Assembly: GCA_003049485.1 (NCBI GenBank)
Contig: PYST01000215.1
Span: 1-64,000 of the forward strand
Source of the DNA: Ophioceras dolichostomum
Lineage: Eukaryota; Ascomycota; Sordariomycetes; Magnaporthales; Ophioceraceae
Length of the DNA stretch: 64,000 bases
Reading direction: 5' to 3'
Shown: positions 21,412-32,277 of the stretch, piece after piece
How the letters are laid out: each line of letters starts with the position of its first letter
Numbering within the stretch: position 1 is the stretch's first letter
Program-made: the position numbers and the translations under genes
The notes under the pieces: generated by a model
Database searches by the model: none
The model's input: the letters and a program-made list of their open reading frames with translations, nothing else
Told to the model about the DNA's origin: nothing

Positions 21412-23201
21412 TCACCTACCCTCAGACGGCGGCCGGTTACCCTTTGGAAGGTACCGGCTGCGGAACGCCTGGCCGATCGTGCTCATCGTACTGCCGATGG
21501 TGCGGTCGTTCTGCATTTTGCTAGCGAGGGCTTCCTCAAGCGCCGATTGCGTGACTGATGCGTCTGTCGAGAGAACTCTGATGTTAGTCGTGGCTTTGCC
21601 CTCTAAGGACTACCAGACAAAGAGCTGCCACAGTGGATTGGGGAAAGGGCTATGGCGGAGTCATACCATCAAGGTCGCTGAAGCTACTTCCCATGCTCGT
21701 GCCGCCGTCGCTCCCGTCCCGCGAGTACCCTTTGCCCTTTCCGCCGGGGCTGCGACCGGACAGCTCAGCGGTGCGCCGGGGGCTCAGCGGGCCGAGATGG
21801 CTGGAACTGCCCCGGCCGGGTGATTTGTGGATCATTGCAGCCGAGCTGGTCGACGAGTCGGAGTGTTGCGAAGACGCAGCCGCGGCAGCGGCGATGCGGT
21901 CGCGGTGGTGGAGGTGCTGATGCTCCTTGCTGAGACGCTGCTTGGCGAGATGCAGCTCGCGTGGGTCGCCGCGCAGCGTGGCGCTGGGATCCGAGTACTG
22001 ACCCTCGCCCTTGAACGGGAGGAAAGCCGGCTCGGCATCGTCATCCTCGTCGTCGGCAGCGTTCTGCCCGTCACGATCGGCGCCAGCGCCAGCACCTGAC
22101 GGGTTTGACACCTGGAAACGGGGAGGACGGCGGATGATGCGCGACTGTGCGGGGCTTGAGGAGGCTGAGGACGACGGCGAGCTCGACTCCGCCGGGCCAG
22201 GTGACTGGGAGGCGTCGCCATCGCCATCGCCATCATCGTTGTAAGGTGTGGTAGTAACGATTTGTTCAGGCAACGGTTTCGGAAGCGGAGCTGTTGTGCC
22301 TGGTCCGATAGGTAGGGAGGAGAGTCGTTTACGGTGTTGCTGCGCGGGTGTCTCGCCGGGCCTTGGCGTAGAGGCACCTGGCCTCGGCGTGCCACCCGCG
22401 CTGACCGCGTTGCTCGACGACGCACGAGAGACCGGGGGCCGCGCATACGGGGCGGGCTTGATATTAGGCCCGTCATTCCTGGGGAGCGGGGAGTCCTTGC
22501 GCACGGAGAGGGAGGAAGGGGCCCGGCCTCCTCCACTTCCCACCCCGCCTGGACCACCTCCGCCAGAGCCAGTCCGCCTCATCTCCGCGGCCATGGCTGC
22601 TGCGGAGTCAGATCCCGGCACGGGAGACGGCGCGGCCGAGCCTTTGGAGGCTGTGACCTTGCGCATCTGGGCGCGGACCTGCGACGCATGGCGCTCCGTG
22701 AGGTAGGTCACTTGCTGGAGCAGAAACTCCACCGTCACCTCGAACTTGGTAGCACTAAGGAGCGGAAGACGCACAAAAAAGTCAGATGCTGACGGGAGAT
22801 ACGAAGCAAGCAAGTTGTTGGAATGTTGGAAAGGCGGGGAGATGATAGGCCGTCATACATCGCATCCCCTGTCGTTGGTTGTAATGGGTTAGCACGGGAG
22901 ATGACAGAGCGCCGGGCGGCAGCCATACACGGGACAGGGATGGAGCGTACAGTCAATCTCCGTCTTGGAGACACCCGACAGGATGTTCCACAAAGCCTCG
23001 TCTTTGGACGTATCCCAGTTGACCTATTATGTGTAAAGAAAATTCGTTACCGTGTCAGCCGTCTCTTGCATTCGCAAGTCTTCAAAGGCAAAAGACCGGG
23101 TGCAGTGGCTAATCTTCAACGCCTACCGGTGGGGGATCGACAAAGTCTCCCCTTGGAAAAGGAAGACGGATGTAGACCGTGTATCTCGGCTCGGAATCCA
23201 T
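21412..23201 (-). CDS. atg29: Autophagy protein Atg29, with a 10-nt microexon
   Basis: Atg29 belongs to the Atg17-Atg31-Atg29 scaffold that starts autophagosome formation at the phagophore assembly site. Exons (minus strand) are 23201..23127, 23023..22951, 22868..22859, 22754..21667 and 21563..21412. All four introns are GT..AG and the joined frame gives 465 residues. The conserved N-terminal domain covers about 1-88: RYTVYIRLPFPRGDFVDPPP (6-25), DEALWNILS, and FEVTVEFLLQQ, followed by QVRAQMRKV. Exon 3 is only 10 nt; it supplies the W and the following residues in EIDWDAIATKF and restores the frame. The centre is long, disordered, and rich in Ser, Pro and Gly. Exon 5 supplies the conserved C-terminal block ASVTQSALEEAL...SRYL. 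Without splicing the frame would stop at 21650 and lose this block. The gene shares a 554-base divergent promoter with nup53. Confidence 0.93.
22859..22868 (-). other. atg29: 10-nt microexon of atg29
   Basis: GGGATGCGAT on the minus strand is flanked by CAG before it and GTATGA after it. It is the only segment between the neighbouring exons that both restores the frame and yields the conserved DWxxIAxKFEVT text of Atg29. Confidence 0.85.
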
Positions 23202-23755
23202 CTTTCCCTCGCTTACCTCTCCCGCCTGAGAGCGAGTAAAACGAGGAGCCGCAGTTCCCCTCAGAGTTCTGTATGTAAGTGCAACGAGAAATTGCGTGAC
23301 AGCAAGAAAGATGAGTGATAGAACGACGTCGTCACACCCAGTCAAGCTCTCAGCCTGCCCCGGATTCCGGAGCTTATCGGAAGCCTGGAGAACGATAAGA
23401 GCTAGGAGCACGGACTTGCACATCTGCCTAAGGCGGGTCCACCTCGATCCACCGCAGTGGACCCTCAGCCTCAGAATCCCTGCCAAAAAAAGTTCAGGAG
23501 ACCCGTCAGGGATGTTGCTGGGGCCACCATCAGACTCCACGCGTTTTGATGTCCAAAAAAATTCCGGCAAAGAAACAAAGGGATTGATGAAAGGAGGAAT
23601 CAAACCTGGGGAGCCTTGACGCCCGATTCAAACGAGCACCTTGTCTGCAGTTCTGCCAGTCACCGTAAGCGGATACAAGAAAGGAACCTTGCCGTTTGCT
23701 TCCCGGCTCCGTTCGCTCGTGTGTTTGCCTTGACTCTCTGCCCCCGCCGTTCGCG
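23202..23755. promoter_or_regulatory. Divergent atg29 / nup53 promoter region
   Basis: These 554 bases separate two divergent start codons and must contain both leaders and promoters. No clear TATA box is visible. A run of pyrimidines lies before the nup53 start. Confidence 0.6.
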
Positions 23756-25378
23756 ATGGCTCCTCTGATACTTCACAACGTCCCTGATGACGAGCTCTAC
23801 GTTGGCGAGGACGGCAAACAGCGGCCATATGCGATGGTCTTTCCACAGTAAGCCCCTCCATCTTCTCCCTACCTTCTTCTCCCTCTTCTGTTCCTTGCCA
23901 ATCTCCGAATTGTCGCAATTGCAAACCAGCAAGAAAATATGGAATTTGAATCTGACACTGACATCTCGCCCTACTCATCTAGCAACGAGGGCCACCATGC
24001 CAACGTCCGCGGCCGTCGCGCCGCAGTCGCCGAGACGGGCTCGTTCGGCAAGTCCGCCCGCAGGTCACGATCGAAAACGGCGACTCCCGCGCGGAGAGAA
24101 GACCCCACGCTGGCGGCCGCCGACAAAGTCTTCACGAGCTGGTTCGAGCAGCAGAGGAAAGGCAGCAACAGCGCCGCCGAGGACGCGACCGGACCAGGGA
24201 CACTACAGCGCAAGTCCAGCGGGGGAGGAGGTGGAGGTGGTGGAGGAGGAGGCCAGGGCAGCGGCGGGGGCACCGGCGCAGGCAGCAGTCCAGCGGACGA
24301 CGGGCCCGCAGCGGCGGCGCCGCCCGTCGAGAAGAAGACGCCCGTCGAGGTGATCCTGCGCGGGTTCCGCTCCCAGGCGCAGCAGTACGCGGCCGTGAAC
24401 CACTTTGAGCTCCTCGCGGGCCTCATCTGCGAGGACTACCCGCGCGACCCGCCCATCGAGAACCGACGGTACAAATCGGAGCTGCGCGACCCGGCGTACA
24501 CGCGGCGGCGGCGGGCCCTGACGCCGGAGGAGCGCGTCCTCGTCGCGCGCGCCGACGGCGGCGAGCACTGGATCAAGGTGACGTTTGAGTCTGCGGCTGC
24601 TGCGGACGTGGCGTGCTCTGAGTCGCCGCAGAGCATTCTTGGGCACTGGGTCTACGCTGAATTATACCACGGCGGACCACCGGCGAGGGACGAGGCGATT
24701 CCGAATTTGAGCAGTGGCGGGGTCGACCCGGCGGCGGAGCTGCTCATGGGAGGCAGAGGGGCGAGGGTGGAGGAGGGAGGGCGCTCGACGCATGTTTTCA
24801 CCACACCACGGGGCGCGTCAAGAGGTAGTGGTCGCGGGGCTACTGCGTCGTCCTTTGCTGCCCCGGGCCTACCGGGCAAGTTCTCGCCCTCCAACAACTC
24901 GCTCGTGTCGTCAACCACGCTGGACACCGGTACGTTGGACTCGCTCGCGGACACGGTGACTGTGTCCTCTGCCACTGCCACACAGGCGCCCACCGCTGTC
25001 ACACCCGGCGGCGCTGGCGCTGGCGGCGGCGACTCGTCCGCAGTAGACGGGACGACACCAGGCACCACCACCGCCGCCGCCGCCGCCGCCAGTGGCGACA
25101 GCCTCTACTGCCGCAAGGTGCCTACCGTGCGGAAGGCGAAGGTCCTCCCCGCGGAGCTGGCGCTGATGCCGCAGCAGTCGGTGTCGCAGCGGGTGCTCAA
25201 CAAGGTTCCATTCCTCAAGTGGTTCAGCGGGTCGATGATCGGCAACGAGGTGCCGCGCACGGACGTGGGCGACTTCGACTGGGACAGGGCGAGTCTGTAC
25301 TGGAAGTTCATCTGGTGGCTGGACGCGACGTTTAGGCTGTTCGGCGGGGAGATTCTCAACGCTGACAAGGACGACTGA
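23756..25378 (+). CDS. nup53: Nucleoporin Nup53/Nup35 (RRM-type)
   Basis: This is a nuclear pore complex inner-ring protein that binds Nic96, Nup170 and the pore membrane. Exon 1 is 23756..23847 and exon 2 is 23983..25378; the joined frame gives 495 residues. The opening segment MAPLILHNVPDDELYVGEDG is typical of filamentous-fungal Nup53. A poly-Gly run lies at about 110-121. The Nup53-type RRM spans about 150-262, from TPVEVILRGF to WVYAELYHGG, with an insert of about 40 residues between strands. A Ser/Thr/Gly-rich linker follows. The C-terminus (about 463-495) is an aromatic amphipathic helix (SLYWKFIWWLDATFRLFGG) that would insert in the pore membrane. The acceptor TAG before CAACGAGG keeps the frame; an earlier CAG does not. 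Confidence 0.92.
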
Positions 25379-25981
25379 GGGAGAAGCTGGAAAGCAAAAG
25401 CTGGAGGGCGGCGAGTCCGCCTATTCTGGATGGGTGTGAGGACGAGGGACATCTTAATAATATGGGAGGGTTTTTCGATTCCGGTTCGCTGTCTGTCAAG
25501 CATATCCGGCGCTGAATGGGCGCCGTGGGGAGTTGGTTCTGCATTTTCCGCGTTCCTTTGTTTTACGAGTTCCTTTTGTTTTCCGAGTTCTTTTGGTGTT
25601 GGGTGTCCGTCCATGACACCTCTTGCGTTTGTTCCTCTCGCCTGGGAAGTCTGGCCAGACTGTACATATATCTCCTGCGTTCTTGATTGCCTAGAACGGC
25701 AGAAGGGAAATCACAGCATAAACGTTTTTCTGCGGCCTGTTTTTTTTGGATGCATATGAACATTTTCGAGCTGTATAAAGCAGGGCGGCTCTAACAGATA
25801 CTAGTAGAATTCAACGATCCCAATGGATGCATGTCTATAGGATGGAAGTAGTAGGTAAACAAGAAGAGTAAAACAATCCAAAACGTCAGCCGTGAGCACT
25901 ACGGCAGATGGGGTATAGGTGCCTTGCGACAAAACACTCTCCTCCATATGACTAGGTACGTCTAGGTACCTATCAGGTAGC
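25379..25981. other. Intergenic, convergent 3' flanks
   Basis: This lies between the ends of nup53 and ivy1. Two TAGGTACC-like words sit at 25952-25980, almost touching the ivy1 stop codon. No gene was seen. Confidence 0.5.
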
Positions 25982-27688
25982 TTATCGATGCCTGCTCAGC
26001 AGGCCCCCCTCCCCGTCGTGGTCTTCGTCCTGCTCTAAGCGAGGCGATCGAGCATTTCGCCACGGGTCGCCTTCATCGTCACTCCTGTCATCGCTCCCGT
26101 CCAAGGAGGGGTTGTGCAGTATCTTAAACACCTTGTTGGATGGTGGCCGGGGTGTTGGCTCCTCGATGGACACTGGTGACGATGACAAGGGCTGGGGGTC
26201 ATTGCGCTCATCCTCGCCCTCTCCCTCTCCCTCTGCCTCATCCTGTGTCTTCTCGGCCTCTTTCGCCGGTTCTTCGGCGGCTGACGATGCGGGCCCGGCA
26301 GCTGAAGCCTCCCCTCCGCGGAGGCTGCCGCCACCCATGACCTCTTCGGGGTCCACCTTCACTGGCTGCGGCGAGAAGGGCCGGGCTCCGCGGGGGCGGT
26401 TAAGCTCCGACACGAAGCTTTCTGCGTCGCCGCCGCCGCCGCCGGCGGACCTTGTGTGCGTCAGCGCCCCGGTCAGGCTCTGAAAATGCTCTTCGGGCTC
26501 GACGAGCAGGCTGTCGGCGCGGTGGTGGCCAGGGCGGGTGGCCTCGCTCGCGGCGTCGGCGAGGATGCTTTTCGGCGGGAGGATGCTGAACAGCTTGCTC
26601 CCGCCGCCGCCGCTGCCGGCCGCATCCCCCGAAGACCCTCCGCCCCCTCCTGGTCCCAAGAGCCCCGCTGCGGAGCCCAGGTGGCCGTGGCCGCCCATGA
26701 ACGCGGCTGAGGACCCGTCATCCTCGCTCGCGAACAGGTCTACGCCGCGGTCCAGGAGATCCTCCAGGCCACCGCCGGTCCAGCCCTTGCGGGCCAGGCT
26801 CTCGAAGATGTCGACCTCGGCGCGCACGAGCGAGCAGCTCGCGTCCAGCACGCGGACGCTCGTGTCCTGGCAGTCGCTGAGCAGGGCGCGCGCGTGGTCG
26901 GCGTGCAGCGTGGTCAGGCCGTCCAGCTTGTGCGTCAACTCGACGAGGTGGTTGCGGAAGCCGGCGACGTCGCGGCGGCGGTGCTGGCGGTGCATCTTCA
27001 GGCCCTCCTTCTCGAGGCGGCGGATCTCGCGGCCCTGTGCGCGCGCCGCGGCCTCGTACGAGGCCTGCTCGTCCTCCACGTCGCGTCGCCACTTGTCCAG
27101 CTCGTGCAGCAGCGGCACCTCGAAGGAGCGGTACACCGTCTCGCCGAGGATCTGCTGGTGGTTCGCGATCAGGTGCTGCAGGCCCGAGGCGGCGAGGAGG
27201 TGGTCCGCTGTGCAGGCAGGCAACGATGCCGCGTGCGCCGTGAAGGATGCGCTCATCGAGGGCGGGCCCCCGCCGACTGAAGCGCCGGCTCTGGCTCCGC
27301 CGCCGCCACCCTCATTGTTTAGTGATGCGAGAGTCGGTGCCCGGGCCTCCTTGAGGCGGGCACACGCCTCCAACGCACTGCCGAACGCAGAGGCGGCGGT
27401 ACCCAGCGCCGCGAGGGCTTGCCGGTAGGTCTTCGCGCTGGCTACTAGGTCTGTATAGGCGGCCTGGGAGGCCTCGAGGTCCGCCTTCGTGAGCACGGCA
27501 TGGCCCGGTCGTGGTGGTGGTGGGAGGGGCAGGTTGTACGCGGATAGGGGGTTCGCGGCGGTCGAGGCGAAGCTTATCGCCGGCGAGCCTGGTACACGTG
27601 GCAGTTGTGTTGGCAGGTGGGACGACAGCGGCCGGTCGGTGTCGGCCGTAGCCGTGTGCTGTTGCCCCGGCTGTTGCGGTGTCGTCAT
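25982..27688 (-). CDS. ivy1: Ivy1-like vacuolar BAR-domain protein
   Basis: The protein resembles fungal Ivy1, a phospholipid-binding protein of the vacuole that interacts with the Rab Ypt7 and Vps33 and affects vacuolar fusion and TORC1-linked traffic. It has 568 residues and no introns. After a Pro-rich disordered start (1-62) comes a helical BAR-like region at about 65-320, with a Gly-rich break at 126-145. It includes the long basic coiled coil at about 200-260 (RRDVEDEQASYEAAARAQGR then EIRRLEKEGLKMHRQHRRRD) and the helix LDASCSLVRAEVDIFESLAR (281-300). The last 250 residues are disordered, with Gly and Ser runs and acidic stretches near the end. The family call rests on the overall layout and recognised segments, so another BAR or F-BAR-like protein is possible. 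Confidence 0.75.
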   Translation of the reverse strand: MTTPQQPGQQHTATADTDRPLSSHLPTQLPRVPGSPAISFASTAANPLSAYNLPLPPPPRPGHAVLTKADLEASQAAYTDLVASAKTYRQALAALGTAASAFGSALEACARLKEARAPTLASLNNEGGGGGARAGASVGGGPPSMSASFTAHAASLPACTADHLLAASGLQHLIANHQQILGETVYRSFEVPLLHELDKWRRDVEDEQASYEAAARAQGREIRRLEKEGLKMHRQHRRRDVAGFRNHLVELTHKLDGLTTLHADHARALLSDCQDTSVRVLDASCSLVRAEVDIFESLARKGWTGGGLEDLLDRGVDLFASEDDGSSAAFMGGHGHLGSAAGLLGPGGGGGSSGDAAGSGGGGSKLFSILPPKSILADAASEATRPGHHRADSLLVEPEEHFQSLTGALTHTRSAGGGGGDAESFVSELNRPRGARPFSPQPVKVDPEEVMGGGSLRGGEASAAGPASSAAEEPAKEAEKTQDEAEGEGEGEDERNDPQPLSSSPVSIEEPTPRPPSNKVFKILHNPSLDGSDDRSDDEGDPWRNARSPRLEQDEDHDGEGGLLSRHR

Positions 27689-29149
27689 CGGTCGCGGTCG
27701 GGCCGGGACGGGACGGGATCTTCGCGGTCCTCGGCTTTTGTTTACTTGTCGGGGCCGTTATTCGCGGATCCGGGTGGGCTAGCGACAGCACTCACTGCAG
27801 CAGGGAAACAAAAAAGAGTGGGGGCGGTACTATCTCGTAGGTAAATAATGTGGTACACGTGTGCTCTGTGTCCTGTTCAAGTTCTAATAGGAGGCATCAA
27901 GGCGCATCAAGGTTTGAGTCATCGGCGTGCTTGTGCAGGTTCAAAATTCCCGATATCCTAGGAGCGGGGAGAGGCGGGTTGCTGTCGTGAGTGACCAGGA
28001 TATTTTTTGATGCCTGGTGACTTTTCGTCGAAACAGCCTTGTTAGCTGTTAGCTTCCCTCCACCATCACCTGCACAGCCCACCACTCTGATGCTCTCCTC
28101 CCACACAGATCTGATAAGACACCGCACGAGGAGATAAGATTTCCGAAAAGGTCCTCTATCTCGACTTTCGCTATCATGCGGGGGTCGTGCCCGCCCCTTC
28201 TTGCCTTCAATCACACCGATGGAACACAATAGCGGAAGGACGGACTTGTTTGTCATACCTGCCCGATATCCACATTGCCCCTTCTCTCGTCGGTCTCCTG
28301 AACTCCAGCACCGTTAAGGTCAAGCTGGCTGGCGATGCGATGTCGCCCAACAGCACAAAGAGGACGCCTGTGCGAGACCACCCTCGCGACAGGCGCCGAC
28401 GTGTTACTCAGCGACTAGCTGCCAAGCTCTCACTAGGGCCGGATTGTTCCAGACACAAGTGATGATGATAGGTCCTCGGCAGGCATACGAGACAAGCATG
28501 AAAAGCCCATGCAGCTACCCTCGCCAGGAGCTCATCATAGGGCAGAAGACCAGAAAAGGATGCGGGCGGAAAATCACGGGCGATGGTGGGTTCAGCAAAT
28601 CCGCTCAATCCACAGTGGTCCCCTGAACCCCAATCCCGCGGACACTTTTTTTTTATACATGCCAAGGCGGAATACCAGCTTACAGCTTGCAGCTTGCAGC
28701 TTCCTATAGCTCGCACCAGTAACAAGGTCGCATTCGGCTGCCACCAGACCTGTTCGGGGGTCGAATTCCAGTCCTTGGTGAACAAAGTTTCCACGGGCAA
28801 GAGAACGAACGGATCTAACGGACTCGGCGCTTGACCAGCGCACTCACGGCTGCAAACAATGCATGCAAAGGCTAGAGAGTCTTGGGGTATATATATCTGC
28901 GTCTCGACCATGGAGTCTGTTGTAGCACATTTAGAATATGCCCGAACCCCCATCACATGAAGACATTCAGACTCGGTTTGGGCCATTGCTTGACAAAACT
29001 GAAAGTGACTCTCTTATATCCCAGTCCACTTAGTCCCATCTTCACATATTCACTGTCCGAGAAGGAGATAGAATAATTTCTCCTCGCATTCCTCCGAAAA
29101 ATCTCTCGCCGTTTCACTCTCATCACTCGGAGGCTTTCAAAACCAAATC
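27689..29149. other. 1.5-kb divergent intergenic region
   Basis: This holds the promoters of ivy1 (leftward) and the paraoxonase-like gene (rightward). A short triplicated word, CAGCTTGCAG, lies at about 28677-28702, and a T-run at 28649-28656. A TATATATA stretch lies at about 28889-28896. No gene was seen. Confidence 0.5.
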
Positions 29150-30727
29150 ATGGTTGGCACTGGGGTCAAAGCAGGCATCACGGTAGCCGCCATAGCCGCC
29201 ATAGGCTTCCAAGTCTACCTCAAGGACATTACCTGGCTGGGGCTCGGCCTCGGTAGGCCGATCCAACCGATCTCCGACTTCCAGTACACCTGCCGCCGGA
29301 TCCAAGACTCTCGGATACAGGCATGCGAGGACATGTGGCTCTCCGAGGGAACACGGCAGCTATTCCTCGCCTGTTCGGATCCCCTCTCAAGACGGGAATG
29401 GGCACCATCGTATGTTTGCTCCTCTTTTTATGTCCTTCATAATCCCCACTGAGAAACACTCTCTGAATGAGCCCCAGCTGAATTGGATTTCTGCAACTAG
29501 TATGCATCATCTGAACGCCTCGGGGCGTGGCATGGACGATGTCATCCTTGCCATGGACATCGATAAGCCAGAAGGCGACTCGTTCGCCTACCGTGTGCTG
29601 TCGACACCCGGATTCACGGGCATCAATGGTGACGGGCGGCTCAACCTGGTTGGTTTCGATGGGCTCGAGTCCCCATCGGACGGCGACGGTGAATCAGGAC
29701 CCAAGATCACTCTTGGTCTAGTGAACCACCGTCCGTCCGTCGACCCGGAGACCGGGGCGCTGCTGGACAACACCAAGACGGGCGCCAACAGCACCATCGA
29801 GATCTTCGAGACGTCGGGTGCCGGTGCGACGGAGCTGAGGCATGTGCGGACCGTTGCGGATCCGCGCATCGCCACTCCCAACCGGCTGGCTTGGGCAACT
29901 GACGATCCAGAGGGCGGATTTTACATTACCAACGACCACGGGCAGGACAAGATCGGGCTGGTGAGTATTCCTGTATTACTTCTCAGCTAGAGAGTCATCC
30001 GTCTACAAAAGTAAGCAGACCGACCGAAGACGAAGACTAACACCCCGGGCTACAATAGAAATCACGACTGGGTCTCCTCGCCCCTGCCGGCGACATCATC
30101 TTCTGCCCAGGCTCCAAGTCCCCCTCTTCTTCCTCCTCCTCCTCCTCCGGCTGTGACATAGTTGCGGACAGCTACAAGTTCCCCAACGGCCTGATCCGCT
30201 CCCGCAAGGACGGCATGGTGTACGTGCCCACGACAGGCGGAGGCGCCGTGCACGTGTTCAAGCAGCCAGAGACCACCCCGGCCAAGCTCGAGGAGGTGGC
30301 GTTCATCCCCGTCGGGTTCTCGATCGACAACATCTACGAGTCGGCCAACGGCGACATCTTTGCCGCGACGTTCTCGCGGTCGCTCGAGGTAATTTGGTCG
30401 TTCAAGGATCCGATGAACAGGTGGCCGACGTCGGCCGTCATCCGCATCCGCAAGACGATAGACGAGAAGACGGGGGAGGTATCGTACACGACGGAGAAGG
30501 TCCTCGAGGACCGCGACAAGGAGGTCCTTCCGGGGGCAACGAGCGTTGTGCATGATGCTAAGACAGGCAGACTATTCGTCTCAGGTATGTTCATGGCTAT
30601 CCTAGAAGTTCTCGTGTCACAATTCTAGCTTCAGCCAGCCTCAGCTTGATAAGCCTCCAGATCGTTTGCTAACAGAAGACTTGTAGGTGTCGCCACTCCT
30701 TTCATCGCTGTGTGCGAGCCGAAATAG
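29150..30727 (+). CDS. Paraoxonase/arylesterase-like six-bladed hydrolase
   Basis: This belongs to the serum paraoxonase (PON) family of calcium-dependent lactonases and arylesterases. Exons are 29150..29409, 29501..29960, 30059..30584 and 30687..30727, giving 428 residues. A hydrophobic N-terminal segment (about 5-35) could be a signal anchor, as in PON1. The PON calcium ligands are all present by motif: ED in ACEDMW (60-61), ND in YITNDHG (231-232), N in FPNGL (283), and DN in SIDNIY (330-331). VNHRPS supplies the His that matches the PON1 dyad His134 (H163). The partner His115 position looks replaced by Asp140 in GFDGLES. A poly-Ser run (263-270) is coded by a TCC/TCT repeat. Natural substrate unknown; a lactone is likely by family. 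Confidence 0.87.
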
Positions 30728-31051
30728 GGTACAAGAAAACTCTGCTCCTCTCTCCATCAGATTGTAATTCGATATCTTAGCGATGCGACAGACTAGGCAG
30801 ACACGAAGATTCATCGATGAGCATGATGGCTTTCATCATACGATGAGACCGGGCTGATGATGAAAACCTAAAGGAAGGAAACAAAGGGAAGGGGCGCTGC
30901 CACAAGGACACTATCAGGCTGAATTTGGCTCTAAGGATAGGTACCTCAGGTAGCTAGAGAACGGTCGGGAATATTTACGCAGAACCACCTGTAACATACC
31001 TCCATTATCATATGATTTTTCCTCCCTCTATTTACACCTTGAACTCCGCAC
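30728..31051. other. Short convergent intergenic region
   Basis: 324 bases lie between two converging stop codons. It contains ATAGGTACCTCAGGTAGCTA near 30938 and AT-richer sequence suited to transcript ends. No gene was seen. Confidence 0.5.
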
Positions 31052-32277
31052 TCACTCAACCTCCCCAAACCTAAACTGCGCCCACGCAAAGCTCCCCTCC
31101 TGCGTGGTCCACAACCTCTTCCCCCTATCCTCGCCCGCCGCGCCCGCCACGACGTGCAGCGGCATCAAATGGTCCATGTATGGATGCGCCTGCCTGGCGT
31201 CCGCCCTCTTAACCAGCGCCTTCAACCTCTGCCCCCTCTCCTCGCTCGTCTCCCCATCCTCGACCGCACTCCTCACCGCCTCATCGAAGCTGACCGCATA
31301 CGGCATCGGCCTCGCCCCGGTCTCGGGCCCGGACCCGTCGACCGCCCAGCTGACGTCGTGGAGGTTATGCACGCTCATGCCCGTGCCGATGACGACGACG
31401 CCTTCGTCGCGCAGCGGGGAAAGGGCGGCGCCGAGGGCGAGGTGCGCGGCGGGGTCCTCGGAGCGGTAGAGGGATACTTGGACGAGGGGGACGCGAAGGG
31501 GGTTGGAGGTCGGGGAGAAGGCGACGGCGAAGCCGGACCAGACGCCGTGGTCGAGGCCGCGGGTGGTGGTCGGCTTCGAGGCGATGCCTGAGGCGGAGAG
31601 GAGGGTGCGGATGCGGGAGGCGAGGGCGGGGGAGCCAGTGTTGGGGTAGGTTGCTTCGTAGTAGTGTTTGGGGAAGCCGCCGAAGCTGGACGGGTGTGGG
31701 GAGGGGGGGCGGAGGTCAGAATACGAGGGGGAGGGCGATAGCTGGTGGGATTGGAAGAGGCGGCGGGGAGGAGTCCTACTCATAGATCAAGTCTGTCTTC
31801 TCCGCGCTGTTGACGTGGATGGTGTCCCGGTCGCCCTGCCAGTGCGCCGAGATCACGATGACGGCCTTGGGCTTGACTTTCTCTGTGATCTCTCGTCCTA
31901 TGCTCTGGAGGACCGGGTAGACTGGGTGTTTGGTGTTGTATTGCACGTCAGGCTACGTCGGCGGTCGAGGCGTGGCCGCATCCAAAGGCGGTTAGCTTCT
32001 GAATCAGGGCTGAAGAGACAGACCATGGATAGCGAAATAGAAAGCGACTTACGCCTCCATGGCTGAAGAAATACACGGGAGTTCTCGACCTCTTGACGGG
32101 CGGTGCTGTTGTGCTAGGCGTAGAGAAGAACTTTCTGGACATGTTGGTAAAGACACTAGAGAGCAGCCCTAGGTTGTTCATTGTTGACACCGGCGAGTAG
32201 AGAACCGCAGCTAGCGGTATAAGGAGAGAGAGTACTAAGACCACTGTTGTTGGCCTGGAGAGAAATCTGCCTGCCAT
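31052..32277 (-). CDS. LigB/DODA-type extradiol dioxygenase, membrane-anchored
   Basis: This is a class III extradiol ring-cleavage dioxygenase of the LigB/4,5-DOPA dioxygenase family, a non-heme iron (or zinc) enzyme that opens catechol-like rings. Exons (minus strand) are 32277..32053, 31952..31780 and 31685..31052; introns are GTAAGT..TAG and GTAGGA..CAG, and the frame gives 343 residues. Family motifs are SHGGPD (H73), ISAHWQ (H112), FGGFPKHYYEATYP (134-147), DHGVW (about 178-182), GTGMSVHNL (H239), and HLMPLHVVAGAAG near the C-terminus. These cover the three metal-binding and the catalytic histidines of the family. Unusually, the core is preceded by about 70 extra residues with a strong hydrophobic helix at about 11-29, so the enzyme is predicted to be membrane-anchored or to enter the secretory pathway; typical members are soluble and cytosolic. 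Confidence 0.88.

Noticed and set aside
26538..27428. 296-codon plus-strand frame over ivy1
   Set aside because: GC-rich shadow with low-complexity Ser/Arg/Pro product; the minus strand has the recognisable protein.
28755..28780. B-box-like GGGTCGAATTCC
   Set aside because: It lacks the TTCGA core of a tRNA T-loop, and no matching A-box or stems were found upstream.
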